Shown in pieces: positions 51,269-59,878 of a stretch of DNA of 64,000 nt. Below the pieces are notes generated by a model. It ran no database searches. It saw nothing but the letters and a program-made list of their open reading frames with translations, and was not told the origin of the DNA. The stretch is from positions 496,001 to 560,000 of the forward strand of contig NZ_CP065217.1 of NCBI RefSeq assembly GCF_015767675.1, given 5' to 3'. Made by a program: the position numbers and the translations under genes. The DNA is from Vibrio navarrensis (GTDB taxonomy: Bacteria; Pseudomonadota; Gammaproteobacteria; Enterobacterales; Vibrionaceae). The first letter of the stretch is position 1, and each line of letters begins with the position of its first letter.

Positions 51269-53515
51269 ATGCTGAGCCAACTAAGGGAGATAGTTGAAAA
51301 AGTTTCTCGGGTCGAAGATGTTCACCTAGCATTGAACATTTTAGTTCGAGAAACTTGTACAGCATTGAACACGGAATGTTGCACCATTTACCTCGCGAAT
51401 GAGGAGAGGCAGCGCCTAGAGTTGATGGCAACGCAGGGGCTGATTTTCCAGGGAGATAGTATCCACATTCGTTTTGAAGAGGGGTTAGTGGGTTTGGTGA
51501 AGCGCAGTGCCGAACCGCTTAACTTGGCCGAAGCGTCTAAACATCCTGCATTTAAATACTTTCCTCAATTGGGCGAAAAAGTTTACCACTCTTTTCTTGG
51601 GGCGCCGATTATTCACCGTAAAAAGGTGCTTGGAGTGTTGGTCATCCAGCAGAAAACGCCGCGCCTGTTTAATGAAATGGAAGAGTCATTTCTGGTGACC
51701 TTGTCTGCGCAGTTAGCGGTGTTGATTGCGCATGCGCAAAGCCAAGGGCACTGGTCTCTCTCCTCTAAACCCGCCGCTATTCAAGGCATTGCCGCTTCCA
51801 GCGGCGTCGCGATTGGCGAGTTTTGGTTTGATAACTCTCAGCCGCAGCTTTCAGAGGTATGTCCGGCATCCACTCTGGATAAAGAGCGTGAACAAGAGTG
51901 GCTGCTGGTCTCTATAGAAGCTGCCTTAGCCGATTTCCGGCGTATGCGTAAAAAATTCGACAGCGAAATCAACAAAGATGCGCTGGCGATATTCGACTTG
52001 TTTACCCATTTGCTCAATGATCCCATGTTGCGCACCGATTTGAAAAAGCATATCGAACGGGGTGACCGCGCAGATTGGGCGCTGCGTCAAGTGGTGGAAA
52101 GCTACTCCAACCGCTTTGCCCGTATGTCGGATGTCTATTTGCGTGAGCGTGCGCAAGACGTGCGTGAGCTTGGGCAACGATTGCTCTTTTTTCTGCACAA
52201 TAGTGAGCATGAATTGCAACCTGTTGATCGTCCAGTGATCTTAGTCGCTCATGAGCTGACGGCTTCTCTGCTCGCCTCCATTCCTAAGGAATACTTACTG
52301 GCGGTTGTTTCTCTTGAAGGTGCCGCCAACTCGCATGCGGCGATTTTATCGCGCGCCTTAGGCGTACCCGCAGTAATGGGGGCCAACCTCAATCTGGCAG
52401 AAGTTCATGGCAAGAAGGGGATTGTTGATGGCTATACTGGTGAAATTTACCTAGAGCCAAACAAGCAGATCCTGCGTGAATACCGCAATCTGATCACGGA
52501 AGAGACCGAACTGCATGCCATCGTTAACCAAGAGTTGGCGGAGCCTGCGCAAACGCTAGATAAAGTAGCGGTGGAACTGTTGCTCAATGCAGGGCTCAGT
52601 GCCGATAGCAATATCGCCATTAACTCGGGAGTAGATGGCGTGGGATTGTACCGCACCGAAATTGCATTTTTGCTGCAACATCGATTTCCTTCCGAAGAGG
52701 AACAATGGCAGCAATATCGAGCTATTCTCCACAGCTATTCTAACCAACGAGTAGTGATGCGCACTTTAGACATCGGTGGAGACAAAGCGCTGCCCTATCT
52801 GCCAATTGAAGAAGATAACCCGTTCCTTGGTTGGCGAGGGATACGTTTTACCTTAGATCATCCTGATATTTTTCTCATTCAAGTGCGCGCGATGGTGCGT
52901 GCCAGTGTCGAGCACAACAATCTTAGTATTTTGTTGCCGATGATTTCTGGCGTGCGGGAGTTGGATGATGCGGTTCGTTTGATTGAGCAAGCCTATCAAG
53001 ACGTGCTGCAATTTGCCCCGCAAGTACAACGGCCAAAAATTGGTATTATGATCGAAGTGCCGTCCATGGTGTATTTAATCCCAGTAATCGCCAAGCGGGT
53101 CGATTTTGTTTCGGTGGGAACCAACGATTTAACCCAGTACTTATTGGCGGTTGACCGGAACAATTCGCGGGTCGCGGATGTCTACGAATCGATGCATCCT
53201 GCGGTGATGCAAGTGCTCAGGCATATCCGCCAACAGTGTGAAAAGTACCAGTTACCCGTGTGTATCTGTGGGGAATTGGCTGGTGATCCTTTTGGTGCTT
53301 TGCTGTTGCTTGGCTTGGGATATCGCAGTTTAAGCATGAACACCTCCAACGTGGCAAGGATTAAGTATTTGATTCGCCACAGTCAGCTCAGTGACTTACA
53401 ACAACTGGCGCAACGCGCGCTCGACATGTCGTATGGCGATGAAATTAGCCAGATGATGCGAGCGTATTTTATTGAACATGATTTTGCTGGTTTTGTTCGT
53501 GCCAGTAAGAAGTAG
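51269..53515 (+). CDS. ptsP: Phosphoenolpyruvate-protein phosphotransferase PtsP (EI-Ntr)
   Basis: 748-residue enzyme I of the nitrogen phosphotransferase system, which passes phosphate from PEP to NPr and EIIA-Ntr. An N-terminal GAF domain (1-170; TECCTIYLANEERQRLELMA, GAPIIHRKKVLGVLVIQ) is followed by the EI part. The phosphorylated His356 lies in LEGAANSHAAILSRALGVPA, the same position as in E. coli. RTLDIGGDKALPYL, GTNDLTQYLLAVDRNN and CICGELAGDP mark the PEP-binding barrel. The GAF domain of E. coli PtsP senses glutamine and 2-oxoglutarate, the metabolites made by the glutamate synthases in this window. Confidence 0.96.
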   Translation: MLSQLREIVEKVSRVEDVHLALNILVRETCTALNTECCTIYLANEERQRLELMATQGLIFQGDSIHIRFEEGLVGLVKRSAEPLNLAEASKHPAFKYFPQLGEKVYHSFLGAPIIHRKKVLGVLVIQQKTPRLFNEMEESFLVTLSAQLAVLIAHAQSQGHWSLSSKPAAIQGIAASSGVAIGEFWFDNSQPQLSEVCPASTLDKEREQEWLLVSIEAALADFRRMRKKFDSEINKDALAIFDLFTHLLNDPMLRTDLKKHIERGDRADWALRQVVESYSNRFARMSDVYLRERAQDVRELGQRLLFFLHNSEHELQPVDRPVILVAHELTASLLASIPKEYLLAVVSLEGAANSHAAILSRALGVPAVMGANLNLAEVHGKKGIVDGYTGEIYLEPNKQILREYRNLITEETELHAIVNQELAEPAQTLDKVAVELLLNAGLSADSNIAINSGVDGVGLYRTEIAFLLQHRFPSEEEQWQQYRAILHSYSNQRVVMRTLDIGGDKALPYLPIEEDNPFLGWRGIRFTLDHPDIFLIQVRAMVRASVEHNNLSILLPMISGVRELDDAVRLIEQAYQDVLQFAPQVQRPKIGIMIEVPSMVYLIPVIAKRVDFVSVGTNDLTQYLLAVDRNNSRVADVYESMHPAVMQVLRHIRQQCEKYQLPVCICGELAGDPFGALLLLGLGYRSLSMNTSNVARIKYLIRHSQLSDLQQLAQRALDMSYGDEISQMMRAYFIEHDFAGFVRASKK

Positions 53516-53526
53516 AGTAGGTTTTC

Positions 53527-54318
53527 GTGAACATTGAGTTGTTGATGCTTTTGTTGGCACTAGGTGCTTTTGTCGGTGTGATGGCGGGCTTGTTGGGGAT
53601 TGGCGGTGGGCTGATTGTGGTTCCGGCGTTACTCTATCTATTGCCTTGGGCGGGAATACCCACTGAGCTGAGTATGCACATGGCTCTGGCGACCTCCCTT
53701 GCGAGCATTATTGTCACCTCGGGCTCGTCAGCACTTAACCACCTCAAGCTGGGTAATGTCGACATGTTCGTCGTCAAATGGCTGATGCCCGGTGTGGTGG
53801 TGGGCGGCTTTATTGGTGCCAATATTGCTGAATGGATCCCAACCCAATACTTGCCGAAAGTGTTCGGTGTCATTGTTCTGTTTCTTGCTTTGCAGATGTT
53901 TCGCTCCATTCGTGCCACTTCGCAGAAAAACATGCCAGGGAGTCTGCTGACTATGGTGTACGGCAGTGGCATTGGCGTGGTTTCAAGCTTGGCTGGCATC
54001 GGTGGCGGCTCGCTTTCGGTGCCGTTTCTCAACCGACACGGGGTCGAAATGCGCAAAGCGGTCGGTTCATCCTCGGTGTGTGGCTGTGTGATTGCTATTG
54101 CGGGGATGAGCGGTTTTATTTTGCATGGTTATCAAGCGCAAGGTTTACCGAATTACAGCATCGGTTATGTCTATCTGCCTGCTCTGGCTGCGATTGCGGG
54201 GACTTCGATTCTGACCACGCGATTTGGTGCTAAATGGGCGACCACGCTTCCTACCGCCGTGCTGAAAAAAATCTTTGCACTGTTTTTAATGTTTGTAGCA
54301 CTCACCATGTTACTCTAA
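53527..54318 (+). CDS. TauE/SafE-family membrane transporter
   Basis: 263-residue inner-membrane protein of the TauE/SafE (sulfite/organosulfonate exporter) family, eight or so hydrophobic segments. The repeated family motif appears as GVMAGLLGIGGGLIVVPAL near the N-terminus and GVVSSLAGIGGGSLSVPFL in the second half. The start is GTG at 53527, 11 nt after ptsP; the protein begins MNIELLMLLLALGAFVGVMA. Substrate is unknown. Probably in one transcript with rppH-ptsP. Confidence 0.88.
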   Translation: MNIELLMLLLALGAFVGVMAGLLGIGGGLIVVPALLYLLPWAGIPTELSMHMALATSLASIIVTSGSSALNHLKLGNVDMFVVKWLMPGVVVGGFIGANIAEWIPTQYLPKVFGVIVLFLALQMFRSIRATSQKNMPGSLLTMVYGSGIGVVSSLAGIGGGSLSVPFLNRHGVEMRKAVGSSSVCGCVIAIAGMSGFILHGYQAQGLPNYSIGYVYLPALAAIAGTSILTTRFGAKWATTLPTAVLKKIFALFLMFVALTMLL

Positions 54319-54359
54319 TTCGAAATTTCTCCAGCTGTTAACATTAAGAGTACCTATTT

Positions 54360-55172
54360 ATGTCTCAGGGATACCTTACCTTTCCCAATATTGATCCTGT
54401 GTTGATTTCTATCGGCCCCATTTCCGTTCGTTGGTATGGGCTGATGTATTTGGTCGGATTTATGTTTGCCATGTGGCTGGCCAATCGGCGAGCGGATAAG
54501 CCCAACAGTGGCTGGAACCGCGAACAAGTTTCCGATCTATTGTTTGCAGGGTTTCTTGGCGTGGTCGTTGGTGGGCGTTTAGGCTACGTGCTTTTCTACA
54601 ACTTTGACCTGTTTTTAGCTGATCCTCTGTATTTGTTTAAGGTTTGGACAGGCGGTATGTCATTCCACGGCGGCTTGCTTGGTGTGATTACTGCGATGTT
54701 GTGGTATGCCAAGAAGCATGGCCGCACCCTCTTTGGTGTCGCAGATTTTGTCGCACCGTTAGTGCCGTTTGGGCTTGGTGTTGGTCGCCTTGGCAACTTT
54801 ATGAATGGCGAGCTGTGGGGCCGAGTAACTGATGCGCCTTGGGCGATGGTTTTCCCGACGGGAGGGCCACTGCCTCGCCACCCTTCACAACTGTACGAAA
54901 TGGCGTTAGAAGGCGTGGTTCTCTTCTTTATTCTCAACTGGTTTATCCGTAAACCTCGCCCGCTTGGCTCGGTCTCTGGGCTATTTTTGGCTGGATATGG
55001 TACATTCCGCTTCCTTGTGGAATACGTACGTGAGCCGGATGCGCATTTAGGTCTGTTTGGTGGTTTCATTTCGATGGGGCAGATCTTGTCTTCTCCGATG
55101 ATCTTCGGTGGATTGGCACTAATGCTGTGGGCTTACAAACGTGGTCACTACCAAGATAAAGCAAGTGCATAG
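54360..55172 (+). CDS. lgt: Prolipoprotein diacylglyceryl transferase
   Basis: 270-residue inner-membrane enzyme that attaches diacylglycerol to the lipobox cysteine of prolipoproteins, first step of lipoprotein maturation. [19 protein letters not shown] begins it. The signature [19 protein letters not shown] contains the essential Arg and Asn; SFHGGLLGV has the conserved His. [19 protein letters not shown] lies in the last third. thyA starts 12 nt after its stop, the usual lgt-thyA order. Confidence 0.96.
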   Translation: MSQGYLTFPNIDPVLISIGPISVRWYGLMYLVGFMFAMWLANRRADKPNSGWNREQVSDLLFAGFLGVVVGGRLGYVLFYNFDLFLADPLYLFKVWTGGMSFHGGLLGVITAMLWYAKKHGRTLFGVADFVAPLVPFGLGVGRLGNFMNGELWGRVTDAPWAMVFPTGGPLPRHPSQLYEMALEGVVLFFILNWFIRKPRPLGSVSGLFLAGYGTFRFLVEYVREPDAHLGLFGGFISMGQILSSPMIFGGLALMLWAYKRGHYQDKASA

Positions 55173-55184
55173 TAAGGAATTGAA

Positions 55185-55757
55185 GTGAAACAATATTTAG
55201 AACTGTGTCGCCGCATCGTCGATGACGGACACTGGGTTGAAAATGAGCGCACCGGTAAGCGCTGTCTTACGGTGATCAACGCGGATTTAACCTACAATGT
55301 TGCCAACAACCAATTCCCTCTAGTGACAACACGTAAGAGTTTTTGGAAAGCGGCTGTGGCTGAGCTGCTGGGTTACATTCGTGGGTATGATAGCGCCGCG
55401 GATTTTCGCAAACTTGGCACAAAAACTTGGGATGCCAATGCTAACTTAAACCAAGCATGGCTTAGCAACCCTTATCGCAAAGGGGAAGATCACATGGGCC
55501 GGGTTTATGGAGTTCAAGGACGTTCTTGGGCCAAACCGGATGGTGGCCATATCGACCAGTTACGCAAAATTGTCGATGACTTGAGTCGTGGGATTGACGA
55601 TCGCGGTGAAATTCTCAATTTCTTCAATAAAGTACCCCTCAAAAAACTACTAGTTAGTGAGTGGGTGAGTGAGTTGCCTTTTATATCAAGACTTTTAAGA
55701 TGCTTTAATACTAGTAGTCACTACCAGTGCCCACTACAAGTTACTCAAGGAGCCTAG
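55185..55757 (+). pseudogene. thyA: Resident thyA cut by an integrated element
   Basis: 5' part of the chromosomal thymidylate synthase gene. The GTG start (55185) has AAGGAAT upstream. Residues 1-148 match the long (about 283-residue) ThyA type of Vibrio, e.g. [20 protein letters not shown] and [20 protein letters not shown]. At GEILNFFN the match stops (55,617-55,628), where the family continues with YNPGEFHMG and the catalytic cysteine. The last 42 codons are element DNA and unrelated. The product lacks the active site, so it cannot work as thymidylate synthase. A complete thyA of another type follows. Its upstream promoter and coupling to lgt are intact. Confidence 0.9.
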
Positions 55758-55759
55758 CA

Positions 55760-56554
55760 ATGAAACAATATCACGACTTAATGAAAAGAATCCTTGAAGA
55801 GGGTACAGAAAGGGGAGACAGAACAGGTACAGGTACACTTTCAGTCTTTGGTCATCAAATGAGATTTAACCTATCAGAGGGTTTTCCGCTGGTTACAACG
55901 AAGAAATGTCATTTACGATCAATTATCCATGAACTCCTTTGGTTCTTGAAAGGAGACACCAACATCACTTACCTAAAAGAAAATGGTGTAAGTATTTGGG
56001 ATGAGTGGGCAGATGAGAATGGTGATCTTGGCCCTGTTTACGGATATCAGTGGCGGTCTTGGCCTAATTCTGACGGTAGCCACACTGACCAGATTGCGAA
56101 TGTGGTAGATGCTATTAAGAACAACCCAAATAGCAGAAGACACATGGTTGTTGCCTATAACCCATCTTTTGTAGATGAGATGGCACTACCTCCATGTCAT
56201 GCGATGTTTCAGTTTTATGTAGCAAATGGCAAGCTTTCGTGTCAGCTTTATCAGAGAAGTTGCGACGTTTTCTTGGGGCTTCCGTTTAATATTGCCTCTT
56301 ATGCGCTTTTAACTCATATGATTGCACAACAGTGTGATTTAGATGTTGGAGACTTTGTTTGGACTGGAGGGGATACTCATCTTTACCTTAATCACTTAGA
56401 GCAAACTAACCTCCAGCTTTCAAGAGAACCATATCCACTTCCAGAGCTGAAAATCAACCGCAAACCTGACAGCTTATTTGACTATAAGTTTGAGGACTTT
56501 GAAATCGTAGGCTACGAATGTCACCCTCATATCAAAGCTCCTGTAGCCGTATAA
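55760..56554 (+). CDS. thyA: Replacement thymidylate synthase, short (Escherichia) type
   Basis: Complete 264-residue ThyA, the same length as E. coli ThyA, making dTMP from dUMP with methylene-tetrahydrofolate. ATG at 55760 with AAGGAG at optimal distance; a longer in-frame start at 55727 has no site. Cys146 in [12 protein letters not shown] is the nucleophile, at the E. coli position. [50 protein letters not shown] and [13 protein letters not shown] are conserved. The protein is much less like the resident 283-residue type, so it did not arise by duplication. It is carried by the element and placed to be read from the lgt-thyA promoter. Confidence 0.94.
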   Translation: MKQYHDLMKRILEEGTERGDRTGTGTLSVFGHQMRFNLSEGFPLVTTKKCHLRSIIHELLWFLKGDTNITYLKENGVSIWDEWADENGDLGPVYGYQWRSWPNSDGSHTDQIANVVDAIKNNPNSRRHMVVAYNPSFVDEMALPPCHAMFQFYVANGKLSCQLYQRSCDVFLGLPFNIASYALLTHMIAQQCDLDVGDFVWTGGDTHLYLNHLEQTNLQLSREPYPLPELKINRKPDSLFDYKFEDFEIVGYECHPHIKAPVAV

Positions 56555-56584
56555 GCCGCTTGCCCCTAAAGGTTTAGCAAGGTG

Positions 56585-56666
56585 ATGGTCAAGTAAAATA
56601 ATAAAGCCAATCGTAACGCTCGTGTAGCTCACTACTCGCTAGGCATTTATGATTTTTCTTGACCAT
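56585..56666 (+). repeat. Long imperfect hairpin downstream of the replacement thyA
   Basis: An inverted repeat of about 24-25 nt per arm: left arm 56585-56608 starts ATGGTCAAG and ends AAAGCC; right arm 56642-56666 starts GGCATTTATG and ends CTTGACCAT. The arms differ at about two positions plus one bulge. The loop is 33 nt. It lies 31 nt after the thyA stop. It may be the thyA terminator or processing structure, or the remnant of a miniature element. It has no T run. Confidence 0.6.
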
Positions 56667-56716
56667 TCGCTTGACATGATAGGGTAAAATACGTTTTACG
56701 CGAAAAATTAAAAATA

Positions 56717-56747
56717 AAGTGAGTTAGATTATTAACCTAACTCACTT
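56717..56747 (-). terminator. Terminator of the SMC-like ATPase gene
   Basis: Perfect 11-bp stem AAGTGAGTTAG (56717-56727) / CTAACTCACTT (56737-56747), 9-nt loop. On the minus strand it is followed by TATTTTTAATTTTT. It lies 23 nt beyond the ATPase stop. Confidence 0.85.
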
Positions 56748-56769
56748 ATAAGTTCGCGTAATTTAATCA

Positions 56770-59580
56770 TCAAGAAATAGAAATTTTTGAGTCTGCTAAG
56801 TTACCCTCGTGTACTGATAGGTATGGATTAAGCATATCAATTAGCTTAACTGTGTCGCTTAATAATTTTTCGTTCTCTACAATTTTGCTCAAATGACGAT
56901 TTACAATTTCAGGAGGGGCACTTTCTATAAAATTTTTATTATCTCTATACCTTTTGATATCAATGCCAATTTCATTCTCTAAAGATTCTCTTTTTGAAAT
57001 CAATTTTTCATGGTGAATATCTGCATCAATAATCATTTCTAGCTTGCATAAGCTTTCATATATTACTCTTACTTCGTCACTTGTTGTTGAGTGAGAGAAA
57101 TTTAAATTGTATTCATCATATCCGTGATGCTCTTGATTCTGTCCTTGCCAATTAACCAAGTCCTTTTTAAGTAGTAAAAATATACCATGCTTATCTGAAA
57201 AACAATCTTCAAACTTTCTATATGTATCCTCTAAGCTTATTTCCAACAGATTGTTTTTACGATAATTCCTCTCACTGAACTTTGCTTTTACTTCAATTCC
57301 ATTTGAAATGCAGTAATTATTTACCATGCTCTCAAGCCAGATTCTAGAGTAAACTAAAGCTTGTCTTATGTCATAAAAATCTAAAGCTTTTTCTATTTTT
57401 GATTTAAAGCTAACGTCTTGCTCTATAAGTACAACTCCATCATTGTAGTATTTCATTACCCTACTAATGAATTCACTATCCTGAGAACAATAGTTACATA
57501 TTCTCTCCCAGAATAACCTATCATGAGTAGTTATTATTCTTTGAGTTTTTGATAGGTACGGATCTGCTATAAATAATTCAATAATGTTTTTTCTATGATC
57601 GCTGTCAATCGCATTCACTACATCATCGAAGATAATTGTTGGATGGTTCTGCTTTTCACAGATTGCTAGTAATAAAGATAAACCCAATGAACGTAAATGC
57701 CCCTCACTCAAAATACAAAATGCATCAAGCTCTCTACCATCTGAAAGCCTTAAGAGTATCCTATAATTACCATTGTCTTCTTTGAAATTAATAGAATGAA
57801 TTTTTTCAAGCTCATGGTCATGTTTGTTTATTTCTGTATAGAATTTAAGGGCTGAATCTTCGATGTTACTTATGGATTTGCATTCTTCTTGCCTCTTGTA
57901 ATTAACTAAGTTTAGGTACAATTTTTTATGACTTTCTTCTAGTTCAACAAGGAAGCGATTTAAATACTTTTCTTGTTTCACTTTTGAAGCTAAAACCTTT
58001 AGTTGATTAACTATCTCAAGTCGGTCTTTGTTATATTCGCTTAATCTTTCAAGGTATTTTATTGACGTACTAATTTTATCGTCGATTAATTGTATATCAT
58101 GGTCTAACTTGCTGTATCTTTCATTGAGTTTATCTGTTACTTCGTCATATTTATTAACTGATTCATTATTGCTAACAACTAGCGCATTATATTCATCAGT
58201 AACTTTATCAACATTATAGATCACAGATAAAGCTGTAGAGTAGTCACCTTGTTCTAAGTTAATTTTTAGATTATTTACAATCGATATAGCATCTAATTTA
58301 ACGACAAAATCATTTGACAATTCATCAATTGACAATAATAGACTGGACTTAACTTTTTCAATTGAATCAACTACGAGTTTCAACCTATTTTCTAACGTTG
58401 ACAAATATGATAGTTTATCAAGTTCACTTTTCGAGTTAATTAGGGGGTTAATAACAGTTTTATTGATATCAGTATGACAAGCTGGGCATTTCTCTACATC
58501 ATTTATATCAATTATTGATTGATATAACTCTCTGTAACTGAGTAGCCTTGTTCTATCTTCAAGCGATTTTTCAATCGATAATTTAATTCTTCTGGCAGTT
58601 TCAAGCTTATTTAGCCAATGGCGAAATTCAATTAACCTAACCTCTTTTGACTTAACTCCCTTAGAGCGTTTGGAAATTTTATCAAAAAGATTTTTTTTAT
58701 ATTTTTTAAGAAATTTTAACTTACATCTTATAGAATATTTATCAATGTATCTCAAAGAAAGTAAGTTTGAAATTGATCGTAGGTTTTCCGAGTAGTATTT
58801 CCGTACATCTATAGTTTTCTGTTGTATCTGTTCTAAATTTTTCGAACAAAGAGCACTTTCTGATTGCGATCTATCTGCATGAAATTGTTGAAGTTTGAAT
58901 GATTCTGGCTTTACAGTATTTCTTATAATGTCGTCAATTTCTTCAAGTTGGAATAAGACGGCTAGCACATCATTATGAGTGAACTTTGTATCTTTTGAGC
59001 CAAGCAGTGAAAACTCTTGTAGTCGGTTACGATCGATAAAACAATTATTTCTTCTTCTATCAATTTTGTTAATTGAACCATCAACCAAATTAGCAACTAC
59101 TTGAGGTTTTGTAGAATTCCTTTTTATATATTGACTTAGCTTGGTATTTCTTCTGTCTGCTTCTTTAATTGAACCTGTGAGAGAATATTCAATTGCTTCA
59201 CATAAAGAAGTTTTTCCACCACCATTGGGGGCGTAAAATAAATTTATCCCAGTAGAAAACTCAATGAAAGAACCTTTGTCGTTTTTGTTTAATTGTCCGA
59301 ATCCTCGGAAATTTGAAATTGATATACTTTCTATCGGATCAAGAGTGCTGTTATCTAAATTATCGCTAAACTGCAAAGGTTCATTTATAACGCTAAGATA
59401 TTTAGCGCGTTTTCTAGTCAGACTATCAATAGTTTTTGCAATGTTTTCGGGTGTTAGATCTTGAACGATACTCTTGCTAATTTTTGTTCTTGAGTACAAT
59501 TTTTCTAATAGAAAAAGATAACTAGGTTCACTTTCACTTAATAAGTTTGTTATCAAAAAGTTGTGTAGATGATAGCTCAT
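56770..59580 (-). CDS. SMC/Rad50-like AAA ATPase with zinc hook, putative defence protein
   Basis: 936 residues; not a gene I can name. ISISNFRGFGQLNKN (residues 86-100) and YAPNGGGKTSLCEAIEYSL (Walker A Lys123) begin an ABC/SMC-type head. Long coiled-coil segments flank CPAC (365-368), the zinc-hook motif of Rad50-like proteins. The second half of the head has LSEGHLRSLGLSLLLAI (ABC signature, about 624-640), PTIIFDDVVNAIDSD (Walker B) and ITTHDRLFW (H-loop). About 240 residues after that are helical and of unknown function; LVYSRIWLESMVNNYC and the late NFSHSTTSDEV recall HEPN-type pairs, but this is weak. Similar ATPases occur in Lamassu, RloC-like and other anti-phage systems. It is AT-rich with many AAT/ATT codons. 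The RES protein gene lies upstream on the same strand. Confidence 0.85.
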   Translation of the reverse strand: MSYHLHNFLITNLLSESEPSYLFLLEKLYSRTKISKSIVQDLTPENIAKTIDSLTRKRAKYLSVINEPLQFSDNLDNSTLDPIESISISNFRGFGQLNKNDKGSFIEFSTGINLFYAPNGGGKTSLCEAIEYSLTGSIKEADRRNTKLSQYIKRNSTKPQVVANLVDGSINKIDRRRNNCFIDRNRLQEFSLLGSKDTKFTHNDVLAVLFQLEEIDDIIRNTVKPESFKLQQFHADRSQSESALCSKNLEQIQQKTIDVRKYYSENLRSISNLLSLRYIDKYSIRCKLKFLKKYKKNLFDKISKRSKGVKSKEVRLIEFRHWLNKLETARRIKLSIEKSLEDRTRLLSYRELYQSIIDINDVEKCPACHTDINKTVINPLINSKSELDKLSYLSTLENRLKLVVDSIEKVKSSLLLSIDELSNDFVVKLDAISIVNNLKINLEQGDYSTALSVIYNVDKVTDEYNALVVSNNESVNKYDEVTDKLNERYSKLDHDIQLIDDKISTSIKYLERLSEYNKDRLEIVNQLKVLASKVKQEKYLNRFLVELEESHKKLYLNLVNYKRQEECKSISNIEDSALKFYTEINKHDHELEKIHSINFKEDNGNYRILLRLSDGRELDAFCILSEGHLRSLGLSLLLAICEKQNHPTIIFDDVVNAIDSDHRKNIIELFIADPYLSKTQRIITTHDRLFWERICNYCSQDSEFISRVMKYYNDGVVLIEQDVSFKSKIEKALDFYDIRQALVYSRIWLESMVNNYCISNGIEVKAKFSERNYRKNNLLEISLEDTYRKFEDCFSDKHGIFLLLKKDLVNWQGQNQEHHGYDEYNLNFSHSTTSDEVRVIYESLCKLEMIIDADIHHEKLISKRESLENEIGIDIKRYRDNKNFIESAPPEIVNRHLSKIVENEKLLSDTVKLIDMLNPYLSVHEGNLADSKISIS

Positions 59581-59878
59581 TTATTATAACTTATTAAAAA
59601 ATAGCATGATATCATGTAGCTCACCAAAAATCAATTAGTTGCATATTAATCTAAGCCCAACCCCGCAATAGCAGACTCAGATCTTGCTTTTTCACTCATT
59701 ACTTTCTATATATAAAAATTCGAAGATTATATGAAACTCGCTTCAATTCTGAAGCAAACTTTGGGACACTAGCAAATTGATACATACGCCAGCTCACCGT
59801 GGGACAATTTCGAGTTAAACTCCAAACTATAGTGGAGCTTAATCAAACGGATGCATCGGATTGTTTAACCCTTATATG
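59581..59878. other. Intergenic region between the RES gene and the ATPase gene
   Basis: 298 bp, no gene. Two direct copies of TGGGACA occur at 59762-59768 and 59800-59806 in an otherwise unremarkable AT-rich stretch. No terminator is obvious after the RES stop, so readthrough into the ATPase is possible. The ATPase start has no strong Shine-Dalgarno. Confidence 0.45.
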
